Of a DNA stretch of 64,000 nt, positions 55,183 through 62,190 are shown piece by piece. A program made the translations under genes and the position numbers. The stretch covers positions 1-64,000 of the forward strand of contig JBELML010000004.1 of the NCBI GenBank assembly GCA_042095835.1. The letters run 5' to 3'. The stretch comes from DATFKA01 sp042095835 (GTDB taxonomy: Bacteria; Bacteroidota; Bacteroidia; Chitinophagales; Saprospiraceae). Every line of letters begins with the position of its first letter. Position 1 is the stretch's first letter. Under the pieces are notes generated by a model. It ran no database searches, was not told the origin of the DNA, and worked only from the letters and a program-made list of their open reading frames with translations.

Positions 55183-56207
55183 TGAGAAGATTATTTTCTT
55201 TTTTGATATTGTCTTACCTACTCACTGCTTGTCACCCAAAACTATATAAAGGACTACCTGCAGATCACTTTGATTTTTCCTACGAATGGGATAATTATGT
55301 CAAAAAGAGTCCTATCACTAATCGAGAGTTTCTCATTTTTTTAGCCTGGCATCTTGAGATTTATGGAGAATATTCTCCTAATTATGTCGAAAGTTTTTTG
55401 CCTTGGAAAGTAGAGGCTGATAATAAGAGTATTAGTGAGAATCCTGCCTATTTTTTTGACCCTAAGTGGTCTGACATTGCAGGCTATATCCTCAACCCCG
55501 ATTTTCTCGACTATCCGGTTACGGGACTGAGTGAAGAGATTCTCGTGCAATTCTATAAATGGATGCATGATCGCTATAACGAAAATGTATTAATCGAAAT
55601 TAAGGCCCTAGCTTGGAACGTAGAACAAAAAGATGATGATAGCTTTAACTCGGAGGCACACTTACTCGATCAGTACCTAGGGGTTAGTATCATCCGTGAG
55701 CCAGTAAAATGGAGAGCGCAAATCCTTATCCCCTTACTACGTCCACCTTTTGAACAAAGAGAGATATCTATAGATAGCAGAAATGAAATTTGGAGGAAGT
55801 ATCGATTATCTCAAAAGAGTAGTTTAAAAAGATGGGTGCATTATTATTTTAAAGAAAATGGGCTTTATGCCTTACCTGCTATCCTGGATGCAAAAGAAAA
55901 AACTATAATATCTAATAAGTATATCAATGAACAGCTGGCACTGAGAAAATCTATTTATGTGATAAACGAGGCCGCCTACTATAAAGGAGCAGAATATTTA
56001 AGTCAAGTGCCTGTTCCTGAAAAAGATCGATATGGTGCATTGCCCTTTAAAATTATTGGTCAAAATACCTTGAATAATGAGCCAATTATCAAGAGCATTC
56101 GAACTTTCAAATCTGAACAGGATTCTGAAAAATCTTTTTATTACCTAGTCTTAGAGCGAGATACAGACACCTCTAATTGGCCTAAAACTTCCGACCAAAA
56201 GAAATAA
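55179..56207 (+). CDS. Lipoprotein with possible SUMF1/FGE-like fold
   Basis: A 342-residue lipoprotein: RRLFSFLILSYLLTACHPK gives a lipobox with Cys about 18. The segment SPITNREFLIFLAWHLEIYG, then LDYPVTGLSEEILVQFYKWMHDRYN, has the order seen in formylglycine-generating-enzyme-like (SUMF1) domains, including GldJ/GldK of the gliding and T9SS machinery, but the C-terminal half lacks the usual WEWC/RGG-type motifs. This is therefore only a distant or degraded relative (inference). Two start codons (55179 and 55182) are adjacent. It is coupled to the gene before it. Confidence 0.55.
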   Translation: MMRRLFSFLILSYLLTACHPKLYKGLPADHFDFSYEWDNYVKKSPITNREFLIFLAWHLEIYGEYSPNYVESFLPWKVEADNKSISENPAYFFDPKWSDIAGYILNPDFLDYPVTGLSEEILVQFYKWMHDRYNENVLIEIKALAWNVEQKDDDSFNSEAHLLDQYLGVSIIREPVKWRAQILIPLLRPPFEQREISIDSRNEIWRKYRLSQKSSLKRWVHYYFKENGLYALPAILDAKEKTIISNKYINEQLALRKSIYVINEAAYYKGAEYLSQVPVPEKDRYGALPFKIIGQNTLNNEPIIKSIRTFKSEQDSEKSFYYLVLERDTDTSNWPKTSDQKK

Positions 56208-56269
56208 ACACTTTTCCATGATTTAAATCTTGAGTAGCTTCCTTAAATTAGGCTTCTTAATTTCTTGTT

Positions 56270-57301
56270 GTGCAAATTGATCATTTACCTGGTCGTTCAC
56301 TCCAGTATCAAGGAGAAGAATGGCTTTATTTTAGTGGTACTGCCTATTTAGGTTTGGCGCGTCATCCTACTTTTCTTAACAATTTGCAGGAGGGCTTTCG
56401 GCGATATGGTGCCAACTTCGGGGGCTCTCGACTCTCGAATATGCAATTGGCTATCTACCAAGAGGCAGAATCTTTTCTGGCTGAATGGTTGGGTATGTCG
56501 GCTGTTTTGACAACCTCTTCGGGGTCCCTGGCAGGGCAGTTGCTCATCAAATATTTAGAGACGCAAGGTCCCTGCCACTGCTCACCAGCTACTCATCCGG
56601 CTATGATTGGTCAGACGTCTCCATTTGTGGGGAGCTACCAAGATTGGATCGATCATATCCTCTTCCTTTCTGCCGAGCATCAAGGGGTGATTCAATTGGT
56701 CACTAGCTCCGTCGATGCGCTGTGTGCACAACTCTATCCATTAGATTGGATCACGAAACTTCCTGCGGGTAACAATTATCGAATTGTAATCGACGACTCT
56801 CATGGTCTTGGTGTTTTAGGAGAGACCGGCACAGGAGTGATCGAGGTATTACCTCAGGTTGCCAATGTAGAGTATATCATTATGAGTTCTATGGGCAAGG
56901 CATTGGGTACTCCTGGTGGATTGATTGCCGGAAGCGAAACCTTTATCCAGCAACTTTGGCAAAGGGCTTTCTTTGGTGGGGCATCGCCGATTATTCCGGC
57001 TTTTTTATATGCCTATCTGAGTAGCCAAGAGATATTAGAAGAGCAGCGACGACGCTTAGCCCAAAATATTGACTTTGTAGCCAATGCATTAGCCAAGGAT
57101 GCCGAGGTCAACCATATTCCAGGGCATCCTATCTTCTTTCTTAAAAAGAACCATTGGCTTCCTCGTTTTAAGCAAAATCGAATCTTGATTTCCTCTTTTC
57201 CTTATCCCAAGCCTAATGATCCACTCATTAATCGAATTGTAATTAATGCTGCGCATACCCAAGCAGATTTAGAAAAATTAGTTACTTTGATTAGAGACTA
57301 A
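56270..57301 (+). CDS. PLP-dependent alpha-oxoamine synthase-like enzyme (BioF family)
   Basis: A 343-residue fold-type I PLP enzyme of the 8-amino-7-oxononanoate synthase / glycine C-acetyltransferase type. The family text is GANFGGSRLSNMQLAIYQEAE, VIDDSHGLGVLGETGTG (PLP-contacting Asp and His) and SSMGKALGTPGGLIAG, where the lysine (about 209) should form the Schiff base. It starts at GTG 56270. It is shorter than typical BioF (about 380). No other biotin gene is adjacent, so the product may be a different amino-ketone. It lies 62 bases after the lipoprotein gene. Confidence 0.82.
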   Translation: MQIDHLPGRSLQYQGEEWLYFSGTAYLGLARHPTFLNNLQEGFRRYGANFGGSRLSNMQLAIYQEAESFLAEWLGMSAVLTTSSGSLAGQLLIKYLETQGPCHCSPATHPAMIGQTSPFVGSYQDWIDHILFLSAEHQGVIQLVTSSVDALCAQLYPLDWITKLPAGNNYRIVIDDSHGLGVLGETGTGVIEVLPQVANVEYIIMSSMGKALGTPGGLIAGSETFIQQLWQRAFFGGASPIIPAFLYAYLSSQEILEEQRRRLAQNIDFVANALAKDAEVNHIPGHPIFFLKKNHWLPRFKQNRILISSFPYPKPNDPLINRIVINAAHTQADLEKLVTLIRD

Positions 57302-57356
57302 GGAATGAGTCAATAATAAATTAAACATCTTTACTTGTTCTTTTGCCGCCCAGTTT

Positions 57357-57403
57357 CGTTAAAAAGCCTCGTAGATGCGCTGCATCGCCTGCGTTTTTTG
57401 CCT
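57357..57403 (+). repeat. 47-base intergenic repeat, copy 2
   Basis: CGTTAAAAAG...GTTTTTTGCCT, 41 of 47 identical to the reverse complement of 49390-49436. The GCGCTGCAT and GCCTGCG parts give it a partial hairpin character. A second repeated element (57447-57465) lies 44 bases further. Confidence 0.7.
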
Positions 57404-57446
57404 CACTGAACAGCAAAATACCTGCGCAAATCTTGTACACTTTATT

Positions 57447-57465
57447 AATGCCCCATTCCTAAATG
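57447..57465. repeat. 19-base sequence, inverse copy of 40265-40283
   Basis: AATGCCCCATTCCTAAATG is the exact reverse complement of 40265-40283. It is placed between the BioF-like gene and the class A hydrolase gene, close to the 47-base repeat. Confidence 0.6.
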
Positions 57466-57532
57466 GTGAGAGGTGTCAGATGGCCTATCCCATACTTAAT
57501 ACTATTGCTGCTACAAACCACTACTAATAAAC

Positions 57533-58774
57533 ATGCAAAAAATACTCCTTTTTACACTTGGCTTACTCCTTTTATGGAGCTGCACACCTCCTGATGCAGA
57601 CCCCTTACAAAAGATCATCAAAAATCATGATTCACTCCAAGAGATCGCTACAAATCCCAAGCATAAAGTACAAATCCTTTATACCCAAATCGATCGGGAT
57701 AGTAATAATGTGCCTAGTTTCAAGACTTTTACGCACCAGCTGAACAGCACACATTATTTTTACCCTGCAAGTACAGTCAAACTGCCAACCGCATTATTGA
57801 CTTTGGAGCATTTAAAGGAGCTAGATATACCTGGCTTAGATCGCAATACTACTTTTCTGAGCGGAGCCGCTACTCCTCCCCAAACGGCAGTCACTTTTGA
57901 TACAAGCAAGGCCGATAGCTTACCTACCATAGCGCACTATATCAAAAAAATATTGCTCGTCAGCGACAACGATGCCTATAACCGACTCTTCGAATTCCTA
58001 GGGCAAGGGTATATCAACGAAAAGCTTAAAGCCAAAGGCTTCGAGAAGACGCGGATTATCCACCGATTGTCAGTAGGTGGATTCGATACCTTAGGCAACC
58101 GGCTGAGTAATCCTGTTCAGTTCCTCAATGGAGATGAAGTCGTCTACGAATTAAAAGAGCGCTACTCCAATGCTTATCCTACCGATTGGGGCCTGGCCAA
58201 CCAAACCCAAGGCAAAGCCTATATGAATAGTGATGGGGAGATCGTAGAAGAACCTTTTCATTTTCATTATAAAAATTACATGAGCTTACAAGACCTACAC
58301 GACATTGTCCAGACGCTTATGTTTCCGGCCGAAATGCCGAGTACACAGCGGTTCAATATTTCGGAGTCAGACTATAGTTTAGTCAGGAAATATATGTCCA
58401 TGCTTCCTCGAGAGACTGAGGAACCTGCTTATCCAGATTTGGTAGATTGGGATGATTATGTCAAGTTTTTACTCTACGGTAGTGCCAAGAATGAAATCCC
58501 CGCGCATATTAAAATATTCAATAAGGTGGGCGACGCTTATGGTTATCTGACCGATGCTGCTTATATTATCGATACTAAAAATAAGGTAGAATTTCTACTG
58601 GCAGCAACGATACATGTGAATGCTAATGAGACCTTCAACGATGGCGTGTACGAGTATGACGAAATTGGTTTTCCATTTTTAGGAGACTTAGGTAAAGCTA
58701 TCTACGAATACGAATTAGAGCGACCGCGCCAGCATGAACCCAATTTCGATAGTTTGTTGCAACAAATCAATTAG
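57533..58774 (+). CDS. Class A beta-lactamase-fold serine hydrolase lipoprotein
   Basis: A 413-residue lipoprotein (LFTLGLLLLWSCTPP, Cys about 18). All three active-site motifs of the class A beta-lactamase fold are present: Ser80-Thr-Val-Lys83 (PASTVKLPTA), Ser144-Asp-Asn146 (VSDNDAYNRL) and Lys331-Val-Gly333. The protein is over 100 residues longer than a typical lactamase, with large insertions between motifs two and three, so it belongs to the longer beta-lactamase2-type proteins, often of unknown substrate. It may cleave peptidoglycan peptides or beta-lactams. It lies 3.4 kb from the BlaI pair, and I see no matching operator upstream of it. Confidence 0.85.
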   Translation: MQKILLFTLGLLLLWSCTPPDADPLQKIIKNHDSLQEIATNPKHKVQILYTQIDRDSNNVPSFKTFTHQLNSTHYFYPASTVKLPTALLTLEHLKELDIPGLDRNTTFLSGAATPPQTAVTFDTSKADSLPTIAHYIKKILLVSDNDAYNRLFEFLGQGYINEKLKAKGFEKTRIIHRLSVGGFDTLGNRLSNPVQFLNGDEVVYELKERYSNAYPTDWGLANQTQGKAYMNSDGEIVEEPFHFHYKNYMSLQDLHDIVQTLMFPAEMPSTQRFNISESDYSLVRKYMSMLPRETEEPAYPDLVDWDDYVKFLLYGSAKNEIPAHIKIFNKVGDAYGYLTDAAYIIDTKNKVEFLLAATIHVNANETFNDGVYEYDEIGFPFLGDLGKAIYEYELERPRQHEPNFDSLLQQIN

Positions 58775-58854
58775 AGCTTCTAAGCATATTTCACTCAAAG
58801 TTTGATCAGTTTGCGAGCCTTTTTATATTAAATAGATCACTACATAACGAAACC

Positions 58855-60336
58855 ATGGATTACGGATTTCTTTCTTTACTACCGCCGGTTATTGCCATTG
58901 TCTTGGCCATCTGGACGAGACAGGTCTTTGTCTCCCTCATTATTGGTATTTGGTTGGGCTGGATGATCGTCCATGATTTTAATGTATGGGAGGGGAGCTA
59001 TGCTACGGTAGAAGCCTTGGTTGCCGTATTCGAAGATGCGGGGAATACCCGTACTATTATGTTTTGTGCTTTGGTAGGGGCTTTAATTATTTTTATACAA
59101 GCTTCTGGAGGCGTAGAAGGATTTATCCTGAGAGTGAATCGACTTTTAGAAAAATATGAAGCCAAGAAAACTGGCAGCAATCGAGTGGTGATCCAATTTC
59201 TGGCATGGTTGACGGGCGTCTTGATTTTTGTAGAATCGAGCATCTCGGTATTGACGGTAGGTGCCTTGTATAGACCAATTTTTGATCGCCTTGGTATCCC
59301 TAGAGAAAAGCTAGCCTATATTGCTGACTCGAGTTCGGCACCTTCTAGTATTATTATTCCATTCAATGGCTGGGGAGCTTTCATAATGGGCTTGCTATTA
59401 GCACAAGGCTTTGAGAATCCTTTTGCGGTGATGATTGGTGCTTTGGCCTATAATTTTTATCCCTTTCTTGCGCTGCTGATGGTCTTGTTTGTCATCTTCT
59501 CCGGAAGAGATTTTGGACCGATGGCCAAGGCAGAGCGTCGAGCTCGAGAAGAAGGAAAACTACTCGCAGATGGAGCCGTACCTATGGTAGCTGATGAATT
59601 GACCGATGTGAAAACCGAAGAAGGTATTCGTCCGAGGGCATTCAATATGGTCTTGCCGATTGTGGTCATGGTTTTGATGATGCCTATCATGTTGAGCATT
59701 ACCGGATGGCCAGCAGCAATGGCAGATTATTCGGATGCTGCTTTCGGCACAAAATTATTCCACGCGATTGGTAATGGTTCGGGATCGATGTCTGTTTTGG
59801 TGGCGGTGATGGTAGCTATATTATTTTCGATGGCGCTTTACGGAGCACAAGGTTTCTTTTCTCTTAAAAAAATGGTTGATATGACCCTAAAAGGAATCTC
59901 GGGGATGATGCCACTGGCCTTGTTGATGTTGATGGCCTTTGCGATCGGAGCAGTATGCAAGGAATTAGGAACCGGGCAGTACGTTGCAGACGTTTCCAAA
60001 GCTTGGCTTTCGCCGAGTATGGTGCCTTTTATCATTTTTCTGGTGAGCTGTTTTATTGCCTTTTCTACAGGAACCTCCTGGGGTACCTTTGCCATAATGA
60101 TTGCCATCGCAGTGCCTATGGCCGAGCGTATGGATGCTAACCTATATCTCACGATTGCGGCAGCTATTGGCGGTGGTGTTTTTGGAGATCATTGCTCTCC
60201 CATTTCGGATACGACTATATTATCCTCGATGGCCAGTGCCAGTGATCATATTGATCATGTGAAAACCCAGTTGCCCTACGCTATGGTAGCTGGTGGTTTG
60301 ACGGCTTTTGCTTATCTACTAATTGGTCTATTTTAA
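58855..60336 (+). CDS. Na+/H+ antiporter, NhaC family
   Basis: A 493-residue inner-membrane protein with about 12 hydrophobic segments, starting FLSLLPPVIAIVLAIWTRQVFVSLIIGIWLGW. The family blocks include ADSSSAPSSIIIPFNGWGAF around residues 160-180, FIAFSTGTSWGTFAIMIAIAVP and GGVFGDHCSPISDTTILSSMAS near the C-terminus, the latter carrying conserved polar residues of the transport path. It would export sodium in exchange for protons, or exchange other small ions or organic anions as some NhaC-family members do. The sigma factor gene follows on the same strand. Confidence 0.93.
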   Translation: MDYGFLSLLPPVIAIVLAIWTRQVFVSLIIGIWLGWMIVHDFNVWEGSYATVEALVAVFEDAGNTRTIMFCALVGALIIFIQASGGVEGFILRVNRLLEKYEAKKTGSNRVVIQFLAWLTGVLIFVESSISVLTVGALYRPIFDRLGIPREKLAYIADSSSAPSSIIIPFNGWGAFIMGLLLAQGFENPFAVMIGALAYNFYPFLALLMVLFVIFSGRDFGPMAKAERRAREEGKLLADGAVPMVADELTDVKTEEGIRPRAFNMVLPIVVMVLMMPIMLSITGWPAAMADYSDAAFGTKLFHAIGNGSGSMSVLVAVMVAILFSMALYGAQGFFSLKKMVDMTLKGISGMMPLALLMLMAFAIGAVCKELGTGQYVADVSKAWLSPSMVPFIIFLVSCFIAFSTGTSWGTFAIMIAIAVPMAERMDANLYLTIAAAIGGGVFGDHCSPISDTTILSSMASASDHIDHVKTQLPYAMVAGGLTAFAYLLIGLF

Positions 60337-60419
60337 CTATCTTTGCCTTCTGTTCAGACTAAAACGCAATAACTATCGCAACACAAAACAACATCTGTCA
60401 GGAGCAAGTATTCCAGCAG

Positions 60420-60887
60420 TTGTTCATGGAATATTCGGATCGTATTTTCCGCTTTTTATATTATAAAAGTGGAAATGAAGGCTTGTCCCAGGATTTAGCT
60501 CAAGAAGCCTTTTTGAGGACCTGGAAAAACTGCAAGCAAGTCACCTTGGATAAGGCAAAAAGTTATTTGTTTACTATAGCCAATAACCTTTTTCTTGATG
60601 AAGTCAAGCATCAGAAAGTCGTACGTAAGTTTCAGCTAGCGGCGCCTCCTAAGTCCTCCACTCGCAAAGATGGGCAATACTTAATGGAGGAGCAGGAGTT
60701 TAAAGCGAAGTTGGAAGATGCCATCGCTCAGTTGCCGGAGGGCCAACGTTTGGTATTCCTAATGAACCGTATCGAGAAAATGAAGTACAAGGATATTGCC
60801 GAGCTGTTAGATATCAGCGTGAAAGCTGTAGAAAAAAGAATGAGCTTAGCCCTTAAATCACTAAGGGGGATTTATGATAAAATCTAA
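60420..60887 (+). CDS. ECF RNA polymerase sigma factor
   Basis: A 155-residue (or slightly longer) ECF sigma factor. Region 2 is FRFLYYKSGNEGLSQDLAQEAFLRTWKN with SYLFTIANNLFLDEVK (-10 contact); region 4 is LPEGQRLVFLMNRIEKMKYKDIAELLDISVKAVEKRM (the -35 HTH). The start is uncertain: TTG 60420 or ATG 60426 begins inside what should be the first helix of region 2. The frame is open from 60363 and reads ICQEQVFQQLF just before, which looks like genuine region 2, yet contains no ATG, GTG or TTG. A FecR anti-sigma gene follows after 76 bases. Confidence 0.9.
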   Translation: MFMEYSDRIFRFLYYKSGNEGLSQDLAQEAFLRTWKNCKQVTLDKAKSYLFTIANNLFLDEVKHQKVVRKFQLAAPPKSSTRKDGQYLMEEQEFKAKLEDAIAQLPEGQRLVFLMNRIEKMKYKDIAELLDISVKAVEKRMSLALKSLRGIYDKI

Positions 60888-60963
60888 ACCTACTCCCCAA
60901 GCTACTAGGGTAAATGAACGGATGATCGTTTAAAGAGTAGAAGTTTTAACCAAAGTAATCAGA

Positions 60964-61875
60964 ATGGAAGAAAATTTACATAAATGGCTCAATCAAGAAG
61001 CTTCTCCTGAAGAGGAAGCACAACTTCGTAGCCAGGAAGGTTTCGAGGAAATGGAAGCAATTATCAAGACAAGTGAGCAATTGCAGGTCCCCGCTTTTAA
61101 TAAAATGGCCGCTTGGGAGCAGCTAAAAAAACAGCATTCTGCACCAGAAACTAAAGTCATACCTATGAAGTCTCGCCGCAAGTCTATTGCCTGGATTGCC
61201 GCCGCTGCCGCAGCACTAGCCTTGGCTATTGTAGCCTTTCAATTTGGACTATTTGATAATCGGACTACCTTCACCACGCTAGCACAACAAAAGGAAGCGG
61301 TCCAGCTCCCTGATGGTTCCTATGTCACCTTAAATGCTGGAAGCCAGATCAGGTATAATGAAATGAATTTTGCAGAGAAAAGACTAATCGAACTAAAAGG
61401 GGAGGCTTACTTTGTAGTCAAAAGAGGAGGAGGTTTTCTGGTGAAAACAAATGAAGGCTTAGTTCGTGTATTAGGCACCAACTTTAATGTTTATGCTCGA
61501 AAAGATGGATTTGAGGTGACCTGTTATATCGGTAAAGTTGAGGCTAGAAATGAAGGCCAAATCGTAGAGCTGACATCTGGTCAGGCCGTAGAATGGGAGG
61601 AGAATCAATTCATTGAAAAACGCAATGTTTTTGAGCAGCCCAAGTGGATGGATGGCGCTCCTGAATCTATTTATGACAATGTGCCGCTCTCGAAAGTAGT
61701 TGGAGAATTAGAGCGGCAGTTCGGATTGCAGGTAGACTTGGATATAAAAGAAGACTATCTGTATCGCGGTGGCTTTCCTCATGATGACCTTCAACAAGCC
61801 ATGGATAATATCACAGAAGTTTGGGGCCTACGCTATGAGCAAGATGGTACCCGCATGCGTATCTGGGAAGAATAA
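60964..61875 (+). CDS. FecR-family anti-sigma factor
   Basis: A 303-residue inner-membrane protein. A short cytoplasmic domain (residues 1-70, ENLHKWLNQEASPEEEAQL) should hold the sigma factor. One transmembrane helix is at about 73-93 (IAWIAAAAAALALAIVAFQF). The periplasmic FecR domain follows (VQLPDGSYVTLNAGSQIRYN, LKGEAYFVVKRG, VRVLGTNFNVYARKDG, ELTSGQAVEW). The C-terminal DUF4974 (DNVPLSKVVGELERQFGLQV) probably contacts the receptor. It lies between the sigma gene and the receptor gene, the standard trans-envelope signalling order. Confidence 0.95.
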   Translation: MEENLHKWLNQEASPEEEAQLRSQEGFEEMEAIIKTSEQLQVPAFNKMAAWEQLKKQHSAPETKVIPMKSRRKSIAWIAAAAAALALAIVAFQFGLFDNRTTFTTLAQQKEAVQLPDGSYVTLNAGSQIRYNEMNFAEKRLIELKGEAYFVVKRGGGFLVKTNEGLVRVLGTNFNVYARKDGFEVTCYIGKVEARNEGQIVELTSGQAVEWEENQFIEKRNVFEQPKWMDGAPESIYDNVPLSKVVGELERQFGLQVDLDIKEDYLYRGGFPHDDLQQAMDNITEVWGLRYEQDGTRMRIWEE

Positions 61876-62190
61876 ATAGCCTCTTTGGTAAATGCATTAG
61901 CTTGACCAAAGAAATAGGGTAAACGCATTAAAATAAAAACTTAAAAAGAAATGGTTATTACCGAAAGTTAAGTGTGAAAAAGATCATAAGTGAAGTGCGG
62001 GATGCCGCCTAGGCATTGTCTGAGCGGAGCGAGTTTGGCTAGGCAAGATTTTTTTGCTTCGTTTTTGTATCGAATGACAAAAATGAAGATGCTAGAGCGG
62101 TTTTGAATTGGAGTTTCAGTAAGAATTATAAAAAATTGCAGGGTAATTTTTTGGTGCGTTTGCCCTACCAAAGAAACATAAATATTGGTC
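61876..62190. other. Spacer between FecR and receptor genes with repeated motifs
   Basis: These 315 bases hold no clear gene. TAGGGTAAACG (61915-61925) and TTTGGTAAATG (61884-61894) resemble TAGGGTAAATG (60906-60916) upstream of fecR. A long hairpin element is at 62057-62088: CTTCGTTTTTGT pairs with ACAAAAATGAAG around an 8-base loop. A smaller dyad GCCTAG...CTAGGC lies between about 62004 and 62044. The hairpin could attenuate transcription into the receptor gene. Confidence 0.5.
62057..62088 (+). terminator. Hairpin upstream of the receptor gene
   Basis: Arms 62057-62068 and 62077-62088 form a 12-base stem with one G-T wobble around an 8-base loop. No terminating T tract follows on the plus strand. 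Confidence 0.4.

Noticed and set aside
57533..58774. Beta-lactamase controlled by the nearby BlaI pair
   Set aside because: The protein has the fold and motifs but it is 3.4 kb away with no matching upstream dyad, so a resistance operon cannot be claimed.
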